This document shows, piece after piece, positions 15,976 through 25,162 of a stretch of 64,000 nucleotides of DNA. The position numbers and the translations under genes were made by a program. Position 1 is the stretch's first letter; each line of letters starts with the position of its first letter. The notes below the pieces were generated by a model. The model was given only the letters and a program-made list of their open reading frames with translations, was not told where the DNA came from and ran no database searches. The DNA comes from CAVSKL01 sp963728475 [NCBI: Candidatus Eiseniibacteriota bacterium] (GTDB lineage: Bacteria; Eisenbacteria; RBG-16-71-46; JABDJR01). The stretch covers positions 558,001 to 622,000 of the forward strand of contig CAVSKL010000003.1 in the NCBI GenBank assembly GCA_963728475.1. The letters are read 5' to 3'.

Positions 15976-18030
15976 CTAGGAGGCGCCCTGGTTCAACCAC
16001 CGGCGAAAGGAGTCGAATCCGTAGGGCCGGCCCAGGAAGTGCTCCACCAGGTCGGCGGCGTCCTCGGTTCCGCCCGGTTCCAGCACGTCCTTGCGGTACT
16101 CGGCGGCCACGGTGGGGTCGAGCAGGTTCCGGTGGTCGAACTTGCTGAACATGTCCTTGGCGATGACCAGCGACCACATGTAGGTGTAGTACATGGCCGA
16201 GTAGCCTTCGAGATGGCCGAAGGAGGCGACCATGTGCGTGCCGGGCTCGTAGGGGAAGGAGCTGTACTTCGCCTGCAGCTCCGGCACCATCGCGTCCAGG
16301 TCCACCTGGTCCGGGGGCCGGTTGTGGGCGTCGAGCGAGATCGCCGAGTAGAAGTTCTGCTGGCGCACGTAGAGGCCGTTTCCGAAATCCCGTGCCCGGC
16401 GAAGCTTGGCCACCAGCTCCGTGGGGATGGGTTCCCCGGTCTTGAAGTTGCGGGCGAAGGTGGCGAGCACGCCCGGGTCCTGGGCCCACTCTTCCAGCAT
16501 TTGGGACGGGGCCTCCACGAAGTCCCACTCGGTGGCGATTCCGGACAGGCCCGCCCAGTGATGGTCGCCCGCGAACAGGTTGTGAAGCAGGTGGCCGAAC
16601 TCGTGGAGGAAGGTGGTGACGTCGTCGTACTCCATGAGCGCGGGACCGTCGCCGCTTCCCCCCGGGAGGTTGCAGACCAGGGCCGCTTCCGGGATCTGGC
16701 GTCCCGCGACCCCCACCCGGATCGGGAATGCGGCGGCGTGGCTGAACTTGCCGTCGCGGGGGTGGAGGTCCAGGTAGAACCGTCCGATGACCTTGCCCCC
16801 GTCGAGCATCTCGTAGCAGTCGACCGAGGGATCCCATACCTCGGCGCCGGCCACCTTGCGGTAGGTCACGCCGAACATCCGGGAGGTGACGTCGAGGATC
16901 CCCTGCTGGACCGCGGGAAAGTCGAAGTACTTCCGAAGCTCCTGAGAGTCGAAGTCGTACTGCTCCTTCTTCACCAGCTCCTGGTAGTAGCTCTTCTCCC
17001 AGTCCGCGACCACGGTGGCCGAGGGATCGTCCTTCTGCTTGCGGGCCAGCAGCATGGCGTAGTCGTGGTCCGCGCGCTCCCGGCAGGCGGCGTCGAGCTT
17101 CTCGATGAACGCCTCCACGTCGGCGGCGGAGCCCGACATCTTGTCCTCGGTGACGTAGTCGGCCCAGTTGTCGTAGCCCAGGAGCCCCGCCAGCTCCGCG
17201 CGCTTGGCCAGGATCTGCTTCAGAACCTCCCGGTTGGCCGGATAGGCCCGGTTGGTGAACTCGTGGTAAAGGCGCTCCCGGGCCGCGCCGCTCCCGGCGT
17301 AGGTCATGAAGGGGATGTAGTCCGGGTACTCGGTGGTGATCCTGATCTTGCCGGTGGAATCGGGCTGGTGCGCGCTCACGTAGTCGGCGGGAAGCCCGTC
17401 CAGATCGGCCGCGGAGTCCAGGTAGATCCAGCGGGTCCCCTCCCGGATGTTCCGCTCGAAGTCCTGGCCGAGCTTCACCAGGTCGTTCTGGAGGGCCTCG
17501 ATCCGCTTCCGGGTGGCTTCGTCCTTGTCCACCCCCGACCGGCGGTAGTCGCGGAGCGTGCGGGCGTAGAGCCGGTCGGCGAGCCGGCCGGCGCCGGTGG
17601 TGTCCATCGCGGCCAGTGCGTCGTACACCCCCCGGTTCAGCGAGAGAGCGTTGCCGAACGCCTCCACGTCCCGGCTCGCCTTCTCCGCGGCCTCGCGCAC
17701 CGCCTTGTCCGGGTGTACGTTCTCCATCAGGTTGGACTTGCTTCCCGCCGCGTCGAGCTCGATCTGCAGGTCGTTCCAGGTCTCGAGGGTGTTGGCCTCC
17801 GTCCGCGGGCCCTTCACCGCCAGGAGCTGATCGAGGAGAGCCTGCGCCCGGTCCAGGTGCCCCTGGATCTCGGCGGTGAGGGCCTGGGTGCCGGCGTCGC
17901 CCGGCTGCGCGGCGGCGGCCGGTACCGATCCGGGCCCGGCCATCATGGCCGTCCCCAGGGCGAGGGCGGCCGCGCCCCCGGCCAGAAACCCGCGTGGGCT
18001 CCGAAAAGTGCGAAAAGGGCGTGTTCTCAT
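15976..18030 (-). CDS. exported M3-family zinc metallopeptidase (thimet oligopeptidase/Dcp type)
   Basis: The 684-residue protein has a long signal sequence (through about residue 42, PAAAAQP). It carries the M3 active site H476-EFGH-480 followed by FVEAPSQ, in which E506 is the third zinc ligand. The middle domain shows YPDYIPFMTYAGSG and GRFYLDLHPRDGKFSH, and the C-terminal part has the YYTYMWSLVIAKDMFSKF helix of the family. M3 enzymes cut short peptides inside a channel; here the export signal implies periplasmic peptide trimming. ATG 18030 has GGAGA upstream. The frame continues far upstream only because of high GC. Confidence 0.93.
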   Translation of the reverse strand: MRTRPFRTFRSPRGFLAGGAAALALGTAMMAGPGSVPAAAAQPGDAGTQALTAEIQGHLDRAQALLDQLLAVKGPRTEANTLETWNDLQIELDAAGSKSNLMENVHPDKAVREAAEKASRDVEAFGNALSLNRGVYDALAAMDTTGAGRLADRLYARTLRDYRRSGVDKDEATRKRIEALQNDLVKLGQDFERNIREGTRWIYLDSAADLDGLPADYVSAHQPDSTGKIRITTEYPDYIPFMTYAGSGAARERLYHEFTNRAYPANREVLKQILAKRAELAGLLGYDNWADYVTEDKMSGSAADVEAFIEKLDAACRERADHDYAMLLARKQKDDPSATVVADWEKSYYQELVKKEQYDFDSQELRKYFDFPAVQQGILDVTSRMFGVTYRKVAGAEVWDPSVDCYEMLDGGKVIGRFYLDLHPRDGKFSHAAAFPIRVGVAGRQIPEAALVCNLPGGSGDGPALMEYDDVTTFLHEFGHLLHNLFAGDHHWAGLSGIATEWDFVEAPSQMLEEWAQDPGVLATFARNFKTGEPIPTELVAKLRRARDFGNGLYVRQQNFYSAISLDAHNRPPDQVDLDAMVPELQAKYSSFPYEPGTHMVASFGHLEGYSAMYYTYMWSLVIAKDMFSKFDHRNLLDPTVAAEYRKDVLEPGGTEDAADLVEHFLGRPYGFDSFRRWLNQGAS

Positions 18031-18104
18031 GCTGTCTCCGAAGAGGGGTTGGTTGACGGGCCGGATGAACTCGCGAGGACGCTTCGAGGAGTTCGCAGTA
18101 TAGC

Positions 18105-19631
18105 CTACGGAAGCAGCACCACGCGAGCCGAGACCCGGGGGGCGCCTCCCCGGCGCAGATAGTACACGCCGGGAGGGGCGGCCCGTCCCTCCCCGTCGCG
18201 TCCGTCCCACCGGACCGAGGCCTCGGCGGAAGCGCCGGAAAGCGTGCGGATTCTCCTCCCGGCCACGTCGAACACCTCCACCCGGTAGGGGCCCGAGGAC
18301 GCGGGCCCCACGGTGATCTCCACCCCGGCACCGCCGGCGCGGAACGGGTTGGGGGCGGCGCGGACGGGGGCAGGTCCCGCCTCCGGGACCGAGGTCACCA
18401 CGCCGGTGTAGGCGATCCGGTGCAGTTCGCCCGGGAACTGCTTGACGTACCAGATCGCGCCGTCGGGCCCTTCGTTCATGTCGCCGATTCCGGCGAGCCC
18501 GGTGCCCCAGTCGGAGGCGTTCGGCTGCCCCGGCACCGGGTCGAGCGCCGACCACGAGCCGTTGACCCGCTTCGCCGCCCGCACAAAGCCCTCGTAGTAC
18601 TCCGCGTAAAACACCACCCCGTCGTAGGAGCCGGGGAAGGTGCGGGGGCCGCCCGCCACCGGATGGTAGTAGGGCCCGCCGATGATCGCCTCCGAACCGC
18701 CGCCGTGCGGGTAGTAGGCGATGGGTTCCACGAAGGTCTGCGAGCCGGATCCGCCGGGCTCGGGGCACACGCTCACCGCGATCGTGGCCGGCCCCTCGCG
18801 CCAGGGCCAGCCGAAGTCGTCCCCGGCCGTTCCCTCGTCCATCTCCTCCCAGGTGTTCTCGCCCACGTCGCCGATGTAGAGCCGGCCGGTGGGGGCGTCG
18901 ATGTGGAAGCGGAAAGGATTGCGGAGGCCGTAGCAGTAGATGAGCCCGGCGTTGGCGTTCGCGCCCACGAAGGGATTCCCGGCCGGGGTGATGGCGGCGC
19001 GGGAAGGCGGGCCGCCCGCCCCGGCGGGGAGTCCGGAGACGTCCACGCGGAGGATGCACCCCTGGAGCGAGGTGGTGTCCTGCGCCTCGCACCGGTCGGC
19101 GTCGTCCCCCAGGCTCAGGTAAAGGAAGCCGTCGGGGCCGAACCGCAAGGTGCCGCCGTTGTGGTTGCTGGCGTTGTCGGGCATGTCGGTGATGATGTCG
19201 TAGCGGTCGCCCAGGGAGATCGCGGTGGAGGCGGAGTCGGCGAGGCTCCCGCTCGCGGTCATGCGGATCAGGTAGTTCACGTTGCCCGGGGTGCGGGTGA
19301 AATAGAGGTAGAGGTAGGGGCGGGCGGGCCAGCCGGGGTCGACGGCGATCCCCAGGAGACCCCGCTCTCCGCCCGAGGTGTTGACGTCGGGAAGAGTGGT
19401 GAGCGGGGTCGCGGCCACCGTTCCCTGCGCGACCAGGCGCACCTCGGCCGTGATCTGCTCGGTGACCAGGATCCGCCCGTCGGGGAGGAAGGCGAAGCTG
19501 GTGGGCTGGCTGAGCCCGCCGGCGACCAGCTGGTCGGCGAAATCGGTGGGGAGCGCGGCGCGGCCGGGAGCGGGCCAGGCGATCGCGACGAGTCCCGCGG
19601 CCACGGCGAGGGCTCGAATCGGGGCGGGCAT
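18105..19631 (-). CDS. secreted PQQ-dependent sugar dehydrogenase-like beta-propeller with FlgD-like sorting domain
   Basis: The 508-residue protein has a signal peptide, then a six-bladed propeller of the glucose/sorbosone dehydrogenase (GSDH) type: [57 protein letters not shown] and [10 protein letters not shown] are its characteristic stretches. The catalytic His is expected in the NHNGG segment. Residues about 425-508 form the FlgD-like domain ([33 protein letters not shown]) shared with other exported proteins here. I infer secretion through the same route; the substrate and PQQ binding are untested. Confidence 0.88.
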   Translation of the reverse strand: MPAPIRALAVAAGLVAIAWPAPGRAALPTDFADQLVAGGLSQPTSFAFLPDGRILVTEQITAEVRLVAQGTVAATPLTTLPDVNTSGGERGLLGIAVDPGWPARPYLYLYFTRTPGNVNYLIRMTASGSLADSASTAISLGDRYDIITDMPDNASNHNGGTLRFGPDGFLYLSLGDDADRCEAQDTTSLQGCILRVDVSGLPAGAGGPPSRAAITPAGNPFVGANANAGLIYCYGLRNPFRFHIDAPTGRLYIGDVGENTWEEMDEGTAGDDFGWPWREGPATIAVSVCPEPGGSGSQTFVEPIAYYPHGGGSEAIIGGPYYHPVAGGPRTFPGSYDGVVFYAEYYEGFVRAAKRVNGSWSALDPVPGQPNASDWGTGLAGIGDMNEGPDGAIWYVKQFPGELHRIAYTGVVTSVPEAGPAPVRAAPNPFRAGGAGVEITVGPASSGPYRVEVFDVAGRRIRTLSGASAEASVRWDGRDGEGRAAPPGVYYLRRGGAPRVSARVVLLP

Positions 19632-19785
19632 GGGGCACCTCCGATGGTTTCTGTTTCCAAGCGATTGTGCGATAATGAGTTGTCCGGCAGGACGGGCGTC
19701 CGAAGGGAGGCCGGTGCCCCGCCGGCAACGTCATCATCCCTCATCCGAGGCCCCGGCGCCACTCCCGCCCGGAAGCGCTTTGCGC

Positions 19786-19791
19786 TATGCT
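19786..19791 (+). promoter_or_regulatory. candidate -10 box upstream of infA
   Basis: TATGCT lies here, within TGCGCTATGCTAGATC. It is the best plus-strand -10 match in the gap between the sugar-dehydrogenase-like gene and infA. No clear -35 is seen. The predicted leader to the AUC start at 19903 is about 105 bases. Confidence 0.35.
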
Positions 19792-19902
19792 AGATCGGCT
19801 CGCGCCCCCGCCCCTTGCGGACCGGACGCGATGCCGGCACCGGGCCCACACCGGCCCGGGGAGATCGGGCTCCAGCGGGGCCGCCACAAGGAGGAGTTCG
19901 CC

Positions 19903-20214
19903 ATCGCGAAGAAACGCAGCAAGATTCGTTCGAAACGGCGGAAGCGAAAGCAGAGCAGCAAGACCGCCGGAACCACCACCACGTCCACCGGTCCGGCGCA
20001 GCGGCCCGACGCGGTGGTGGTGGAAGGGATCGTCATCGACAGCCTGCCCAACGCCCGGTTCAAGGTGCGGATGGAGAACGGGCACGAAATCCTGGCCCAC
20101 ATCTCGGGGAAGATGCGCAAGCACTTCATCAGGATCCTGAACGGGGACAAGGTGACGGTCGAGCTGTCCCCCTACGACCTCACCCGCGGCCGCATCACCT
20201 ATCGTTACAAGTAG
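19903..20214 (+). CDS. infA: translation initiation factor IF-1, probably initiated at AUC
   Basis: The last 70 residues are a complete IF-1 OB fold: [37 protein letters not shown] and [18 protein letters not shown] match the family closely. In front is a basic Lys/Arg tail of about 30 residues. AAGGAGG at 19888-19894 is followed by eight bases and then ATC GCG AAG AAA, where family members read M-A-K-K or M-A-K-E. There is no ATG, GTG or TTG between the ATG at 19831 and this point. I call the ATC the start; the alternative is ATG 19831, which lacks a ribosome site and adds 24 unrelated residues. Confidence 0.85.
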   Translation: MAKKRSKIRSKRRKRKQSSKTAGTTTTSTGPAQRPDAVVVEGIVIDSLPNARFKVRMENGHEILAHISGKMRKHFIRILNGDKVTVELSPYDLTRGRITYRYK

Positions 20215-20342
20215 CCTTCCCGCGGGACCCTTCGCCCGGCCGCCGGCGCGCTCCGCTCCCGCGGGGGACTCTTCCCTCCCTTCCGGCGTCCATATCATTG
20301 CGAGGCAATGGGTTGTCCCGGGCGGGGAAGCCGTTCCGGGCT

Positions 20343-20358
20343 GAAAGTGTATACTTTC
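20343..20358 (+). promoter_or_regulatory. palindrome over the -10 box of the Fe-S carrier gene
   Basis: GAAAGT (20343-20348) and ACTTTC (20353-20358) form a perfect inverted repeat around GTAT. The -10 element TATACT (20350-20355) sits inside it, about 50 bases before the ATG at 20407. A repressor bound here would block polymerase, so this is a candidate operator. Which regulator is not known. Confidence 0.5.
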
Positions 20359-20406
20359 GGTCGGATATCCGGGGCGTTCCCGCCCCCCATCGCAAGGAGT
20401 CGTCAC

Positions 20407-20751
20407 ATGGCCCAGGCCCAAGCCGAAATCGTCCACGTCACCGACGCCGCCCAGGCCGAAGCGCGCCGCCTGCTTTCCGAGGAAACGGCTGAAGGGTTGG
20501 GGCTCCGCCTCGGAGTGCGGGGCGGAGGCTGCTCGGGGCTCTCCTACGAGCTGGAGTTCACCCGCCAGGAACCCGGCGACACCGTGATGGAGCTTCCGGC
20601 GGGGCTCCGCGTCTTCGTGGATCCCAAGAGCCTTCTCTACCTCAAGGGCGTAACCGTGGACTACCGGGCGGGACTCTCCGGGAGGGGCTTCACCTTCCAG
20701 AACCCGAACGCGCAGAACACCTGCGGTTGCGGGGAATCCTTCTCCGTGTGA
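20407..20751 (+). CDS. A-type iron-sulfur carrier (IscA/ErpA/SufA family)
   Basis: The 114-residue protein has the three conserved cysteines of HesB/IscA proteins: C42 in GGGCSGLSY, and C106 and C108 in the terminal TCGCGESF. The family carries [2Fe-2S] or [4Fe-4S] clusters to client enzymes. ATG 20407 has AAGGAG seven bases upstream. Its stop codon overlaps the GTG start of the YgfZ-TPR gene, a coupling that fits the known joint action of A-type carriers and YgfZ/IBA57 in [4Fe-4S] assembly. Many clients could exist here, the por enzymes among them. Confidence 0.94.
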   Translation: MAQAQAEIVHVTDAAQAEARRLLSEETAEGLGLRLGVRGGGCSGLSYELEFTRQEPGDTVMELPAGLRVFVDPKSLLYLKGVTVDYRAGLSGRGFTFQNPNAQNTCGCGESFSV

Positions 20752-22499
20752 CCGCGCCCGATCCCCGGTGCTCCCACGCCCCGGCCGAAGTGCGGGCCCT
20801 CCGCGCGCGGGCGGGGCTTTCCGTATCCGCGGTCGCGGCGGTCGCGGAGATCACCGGCCCCGACGGAGCCTCCTTCCTCGACGCCCAGCTTCCGGCGGCG
20901 GTGGCCGCGGTGCCGGTGGGGGACGGCGTCCACACCGCCTACCTGGATCGCAAGGGACGCATCACCCACCAGGTCACCCTCCTGAACCTGGGCGGATCCT
21001 TTCTGGCCCTGGCCGGGCCGCCGGCGCTGGCCCCCTTCCTGGAGAAGCTCGAGGCCTTCCACTTCCGGGAGCGCGTGGAATTCCGCGACCTTTCCCGGGA
21101 ACTTCTGGTATGGGAACTCCACGGCCCCGAGGCGCCCTCGATCCTGGCCGCGGCGAGCGGGGAGCGGCCGGAGTACGAGCCGTTCCGCCACCGCGAGCTG
21201 ACGGTGGGGGGAGCGGCGGTGCGCTTCGCCGCCGATCCCTGGACCGGGGACGTGGGGGGAAGGCTCATCCTCCCCCGCGCCTCCGCCGGCGCGGTGCGGG
21301 AGGGGCTGGAGGCGGCCGCCGCTCCCGGGGAGCTGGCCGCGCTCTCCCTCGAGGCCCTGGAGATCCTCCGGGTGGAGGGGGGGCGTCCCCGGGTGGGCGT
21401 CGACACCGACCCGCGCACCCTGGTCCTGGAACTCGACCGGGAGGACATGGTCTCCCACGACAAGGGCTGCTACCTGGGGCAGGAGACGGTGGCGCGGGTC
21501 CACTCCCGGGGCCACGTGAACCGGCTCCTTAGGGGCCTGGTGCTGGAAGGGGACGCGGCGCCGCCCCCGGGCACCCTGGTCCTCCTCGGCGAGGAGCCGG
21601 CGGGGGAGACCCGGAGCGCGGCGCTCTCGCCGAGCCTCCGGGCCCCGGTGGCGCTGGCTTTCCTGCGGCGCCGGGCGGCCGATCCGGGAACGGTGGTGCA
21701 CCTCCGCCTGGGGGGGCGGCACGTGGCGGCCACCGTTCGCGAGCTTCCCCTCTACCGGCCTCCGGGCCCCCGGGACCGGGCCGAGGCTCTCTATCGCGAG
21801 GGGCTGGCCGCATTCTCCGCCGACCGATACGAGGAAGCGCTCGACCGGTTCGAGCGGGCGCTCCTATTGGATCCGCGCCGCTACGACGCCTGGGAATCGG
21901 CGGGGGTGTGCCAGGACCGGCTGGGGCGGACCGGCGACGCCGCCGACACCATGCGCGCCCTCACCGAGGCCGACCCCGGGAACGTGATGGCGTGGACGAA
22001 CCTCAGCCGCTACGAGGCGGAGCGCGGGAACATCGAGGAGGCGGAGCGGATCAAGGGCCGGGTCACCTACCTGGTGTGGAAGCGGGAGATGGGGGAGCGC
22101 GAGGCCGAACGCCGCTCGGCGGAGGAGCGCGCGGCCCGGGCCCACGACCTGGAGGAGCGGATCGTTCTCTTCCGGCAGGTGCTGGAGCTCGACCCCGGAG
22201 ACGTGGTCGCCAACTTCGGCCTGGGCAAGGTGCTCCTGGACCTGGAACGTTGGGACGAAGCGGCCCCCTGCTTCGAGAAGGCGATCGCCGGACAGCCGGA
22301 CTACAGCATGGCTTTCAACCACCTCGGGACCTGCCTCGCCTGGTCGGGGCGGACGGAGGAGGCCCGCGAGATCCTCCGCCGCGGGATCGACGCCGCCGGC
22401 CTCCGGGGGGACTTCATCCCCAAGCGGGACATGGCCCGGAAGCTGCGGGAGCTGGATCCGGGCCCCGCCCCGGACGCGGCCGGGCCGGGAGCCCCGTAA
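20748..22499 (+). CDS. ygfZ: YgfZ/IBA57-type folate-binding Fe-S protein fused to a TPR domain
   Basis: The 583-residue protein begins with the GcvT-like fold of YgfZ (about residues 15-330). It holds the diagnostic KGCYLGQE at K239-E246, whose Cys is needed for YgfZ function in repair or assembly of Fe-S enzymes, followed by [11 protein letters not shown]. Residues about 343-575 are a tetratricopeptide array ([49 protein letters not shown]). YgfZ proteins are normally about 330 residues, so the TPR part is an added domain. GTG 20748 overlaps the upstream TGA; TTG 20727 is an alternative start. Confidence 0.9.
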   Translation: MTAPDPRCSHAPAEVRALRARAGLSVSAVAAVAEITGPDGASFLDAQLPAAVAAVPVGDGVHTAYLDRKGRITHQVTLLNLGGSFLALAGPPALAPFLEKLEAFHFRERVEFRDLSRELLVWELHGPEAPSILAAASGERPEYEPFRHRELTVGGAAVRFAADPWTGDVGGRLILPRASAGAVREGLEAAAAPGELAALSLEALEILRVEGGRPRVGVDTDPRTLVLELDREDMVSHDKGCYLGQETVARVHSRGHVNRLLRGLVLEGDAAPPPGTLVLLGEEPAGETRSAALSPSLRAPVALAFLRRRAADPGTVVHLRLGGRHVAATVRELPLYRPPGPRDRAEALYREGLAAFSADRYEEALDRFERALLLDPRRYDAWESAGVCQDRLGRTGDAADTMRALTEADPGNVMAWTNLSRYEAERGNIEEAERIKGRVTYLVWKREMGEREAERRSAEERAARAHDLEERIVLFRQVLELDPGDVVANFGLGKVLLDLERWDEAAPCFEKAIAGQPDYSMAFNHLGTCLAWSGRTEEAREILRRGIDAAGLRGDFIPKRDMARKLRELDPGPAPDAAGPGAP

Positions 22500-22615
22500 G
22501 CCCTTCCGGAACAAGCGAAAGACCGCGCGCCGGTCCCGGGGAGGACGCCGCCCCCCCCTTCCGGCTTGCCCGGCGTGCCACAATGGGGGCCTCGCGTTCG
22601 CCGGAGGAGGGTCTC

Positions 22616-23401
22616 ATGCAACGCCGCGTCGTCCTCACCGTGGCCGGGTCCGATTCGGGAGGGGGAGCCGGGCTCCAGGCTGACCTGCGTACGGTGGCCG
22701 CGCTCGGAGGCTTCGGCGCCACCGCCGTGACCTGCGTGACCGCGCAGAACCTGGAGGGGGTGGATTCGGTCTTTCCCGTTCCGCCCGCCGAGGTTCTGGC
22801 CCAGATCCGGGCGGTGCTGCGGGGGTTCCGCGTGCGCGCGGTGAAGACCGGCATGCTCTACTCCCGCGGGATCATCGAGGCGGTGGCCCACGAGGCCATG
22901 CGCACCGACTTTCCGCCCCTGGTGGTGGATCCGGTGATGGCGGCGGCGAGCGGAGCCCGGTTGCTCGAACCCGGCGCCGAGGATGCCTACCGGGACGAGC
23001 TCCTTCCCCTGGCCTCGATCATCACCCCCAACCTGGACGAGGCGGGAGCGCTGCTGGGCCGCGAGATCGGCACCGAGCGGGAAATGGGCGAGGCGGCGGA
23101 AGAACTCGGCCGCACCCTGGGGGTCTCGATCTTCCTCAAGGGGGGGCATCTTCCCGGAGACCCGGTGGACTTCCTCTGGCACGAGGGGGACCTGCATTGC
23201 TGGCCCACCGACCGGGTGCACGGCGTGAACACCCACGGCAGCGGGTGCATCCTGAGCGCGGCCATCGCCACCCGGCTCGCCCTGGGCGACGCGATGGTCG
23301 CCGCCTGTTCGGAGGCGCGCCGATTCCTCCTCGACTCCTTCCGCCGGCCCGCCCGGCTGGAGGGGGGGAACGCGCTCCCCGGCATCCCCGGCCGGGACTG
23401 A
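22616..23401 (+). CDS. thiD: hydroxymethylpyrimidine/phosphomethylpyrimidine kinase
   Basis: The 261-residue enzyme is a ribokinase-fold ThiD. It has the N-terminal substrate loop [17 protein letters not shown] (about residues 10-26), [37 protein letters not shown] and the C-terminal anion-hole/ATP motif [16 protein letters not shown]. It phosphorylates HMP and HMP-phosphate in thiamine synthesis. ATG 22616 follows GGAGGAGGG by five bases. No other thi gene is near. Closely related pyridoxal kinases share the fold, but the substrate-loop sequence favours ThiD. Confidence 0.93.
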   Translation: MQRRVVLTVAGSDSGGGAGLQADLRTVAALGGFGATAVTCVTAQNLEGVDSVFPVPPAEVLAQIRAVLRGFRVRAVKTGMLYSRGIIEAVAHEAMRTDFPPLVVDPVMAAASGARLLEPGAEDAYRDELLPLASIITPNLDEAGALLGREIGTEREMGEAAEELGRTLGVSIFLKGGHLPGDPVDFLWHEGDLHCWPTDRVHGVNTHGSGCILSAAIATRLALGDAMVAACSEARRFLLDSFRRPARLEGGNALPGIPGRD

Positions 23402-23562
23402 CCCGGGGAACCCGGCCGATTTCGACGGGAACCGCCCCCTTCCGCGCCGGGTATACCTAGCGTGGCCGCCGGCGCCTCGGCCGGGTGGCCCGGCCGGCGA
23501 AGCCGCCCCTCAGATCCCGGCTTCCGTCCAGAACTCTCTCGGGCTGTCTGGAAAGTGGTCGC

Positions 23563-24345
23563 ATGACCCCACGTACCATGTCGATGTCCGCGGTGCTGGC
23601 CGCGGCGATCCTGCTCTCACGGGGTGCGGGGATGGCGGCGGCGCAGACCGAGAACGACTCCGCGCGGCGGCCGGACATGCCGCCGGTGCCCGCGGAGCCG
23701 CTGGTCAAGACCTTCTTCTGGACCCGGAGCCCGGGAAACGCGCAGACCCCGCATACCTCCCCTCTCGATCCCGGCTGGCGGGAACACAGCTTCCACGATC
23801 ACACCCGGTACGCGGTGATCTGCGCCGGGGGGACCCAGTGCCTGCAGGCCTTCGCCGACGGCGCGGGGTCGGTGCTCTACCGGGAAACGGATCCCGTTCC
23901 CACCCCCGACCTGCATCTCACCTGGTCGTGGCGGGTGAACGAGTTTCCCCGGCACGAGAACCTCGCCTCCAAGGGCGGCGACGACCGCGCCGCCGGGGTG
24001 GTGATTCTTTACCACAAGTCGATCCTTCCCTGGAAGATCCGCGCTCTCATCTACGTGTGGAGCGACGTGCTTCCCCAGGGGACGGTGGTCCCCAGCCCGT
24101 ACGCCAAGGACGTCAAGGTGATGGTGCTCCGGACCGGGCGACGGTCGGGCTGGGTGGAGGAGGATCGCGATCTGGCCGCCGACTACCGGAGGGCCTTCGG
24201 CGAGGTGCCGGAGTCGGTGAAGGCGCTCGGGGTATATACCGACGCCGATGAGACCAAGAGCGAGGCGCGCGCCGCCTACGGTCCCCTCTATCTCTTCCGG
24301 GAGCCCGCGGGGGGGTTGGCCGCGGCAGGTGCGTCCCCGCGCTGA
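23563..24345 (+). CDS. exported DUF3047-family protein
   Basis: The 260-residue protein has a signal peptide ending near AAAQTE (about residue 30). Its body fits the DUF3047 pattern: the LHLTWSWRVNEFP strand, then GGDDRAAGVVILYH, then IYVWSDVLPQGTVVPSPY and KALGVYTDADETKSEARAAYG. The fold is likely a jelly-roll sandwich and no activity is established. ATG 23563 gives the clean signal sequence; the longer frame adds 26 Arg-rich residues. It stands alone between thiD and a convergent gene and ends before a strong terminator. Confidence 0.8.
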   Translation: MTPRTMSMSAVLAAAILLSRGAGMAAAQTENDSARRPDMPPVPAEPLVKTFFWTRSPGNAQTPHTSPLDPGWREHSFHDHTRYAVICAGGTQCLQAFADGAGSVLYRETDPVPTPDLHLTWSWRVNEFPRHENLASKGGDDRAAGVVILYHKSILPWKIRALIYVWSDVLPQGTVVPSPYAKDVKVMVLRTGRRSGWVEEDRDLAADYRRAFGEVPESVKALGVYTDADETKSEARAAYGPLYLFREPAGGLAAAGASPR

Positions 24346-24366
24346 GCGATCCCCCCCGGGAAACGA

Positions 24367-24396
24367 GGAAGGCCTGCGCGCGAGCGCGGGCCTTCC
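24367..24396. terminator. bidirectional intrinsic terminator
   Basis: A 13-bp stem (24367-24379 with 24384-24396, one G-T wobble) closes a four-base loop in the gap between convergent genes. It is followed by TTC on the plus strand and by TCGTTTCC on the minus strand. It probably ends both the DUF3047 gene and the RecA-like ATPase gene. Confidence 0.75.
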
Positions 24397-24429
24397 TTCA
24401 TCTGCGTCCGGAAGCCGGCGCCCCGATTC

Positions 24430-25137
24430 CTAATCCTCTTCCAGGAGGAGGAGGGAACGGGGGTCGAGCCTCAGGTGGAGATCCTCGACGTTGGGATTCT
24501 CGTGATCCTTGAGCAGCCGGAGCTGCACCGCGTGGTCCAGGGGCTCGAGCTGGACCACCACGTCGAACCAGCTCTCGAACCGGGCCACCGGGTTCGGGAT
24601 TCCCCGGGGATGGGTGATGGGATCCTCCCGGTGGGTGAGGGCGGAGAGCCACAGCTCCACGTTGAAGTTCCGGGCGGTGTCCCGCAGCGTGGCCACCTCC
24701 GCCTCCTCGAAGTCGGACAGGTCCACCCCGTCGACCACGATCACTTCCGGATCGAAATGGGCGTGGGTGCGATAGAACTCCACGTCCCGGGTGAGCCTCT
24801 CGGGGGTGAACTCCACCCCGCGGTAGGTGTGGATGATCCGGCAGCGCTCCACCGCCAGGCTGGTGGCGGCGGCGTCGGCGAGATGGGAGGTGCGGCGGAT
24901 CTCCTGGAAGATCTCCTCGTAGAACTCGCGAACGTGGTCCACCGAGTCCTTGTTGGACACGTGGAGCACCTTGCGCTCCCGCATGAGGTCGTCGAGCGCG
25001 ATCCCCATCAGGCACGCGGTCTTGCCCACACCGGCCCGGGACGTCACCACGCCCAGGTTGCCCTTGCCGAGGCCCCCGTGGATCGATTTCTCGAACACGC
25101 GGAGGGGGCTGCGGGCGTTCACTTCCTTGGTATACAT
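24430..25137 (-). CDS. RecA/KaiC-like P-loop ATPase linked to fusA
   Basis: The 235-residue protein has a Walker A motif SRAGVGKTA at about residues 33-41 and a Walker B strand VIVVDGVD near 133. In between lie the HVSNKDSVDHVREFYEEIF helix and a LWLSALTHRED stretch, the layout of a compact RecA-type ATPase. No DNA-binding, KaiC duplication or export signal is seen. ATG 25137 follows GGAGAGG. It starts 25 bp after the EF-G stop and is probably co-transcribed with it. Its cellular role is unknown; a link to translation is only a neighbourhood inference. Confidence 0.7.
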   Translation of the reverse strand: MYTKEVNARSPLRVFEKSIHGGLGKGNLGVVTSRAGVGKTACLMGIALDDLMRERKVLHVSNKDSVDHVREFYEEIFQEIRRTSHLADAAATSLAVERCRIIHTYRGVEFTPERLTRDVEFYRTHAHFDPEVIVVDGVDLSDFEEAEVATLRDTARNFNVELWLSALTHREDPITHPRGIPNPVARFESWFDVVVQLEPLDHAVQLRLLKDHENPNVEDLHLRLDPRSLLLLEED

Positions 25138-25162
25138 GGGTTCGCCTCTCCTCTTCCGGTCC

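Noticed and set aside
15904-18162. A 752-codon plus-strand frame opposite the M3 peptidase gene
   Set aside because: It is a shadow of the peptidase gene, with no ribosome site or recognisable domain.
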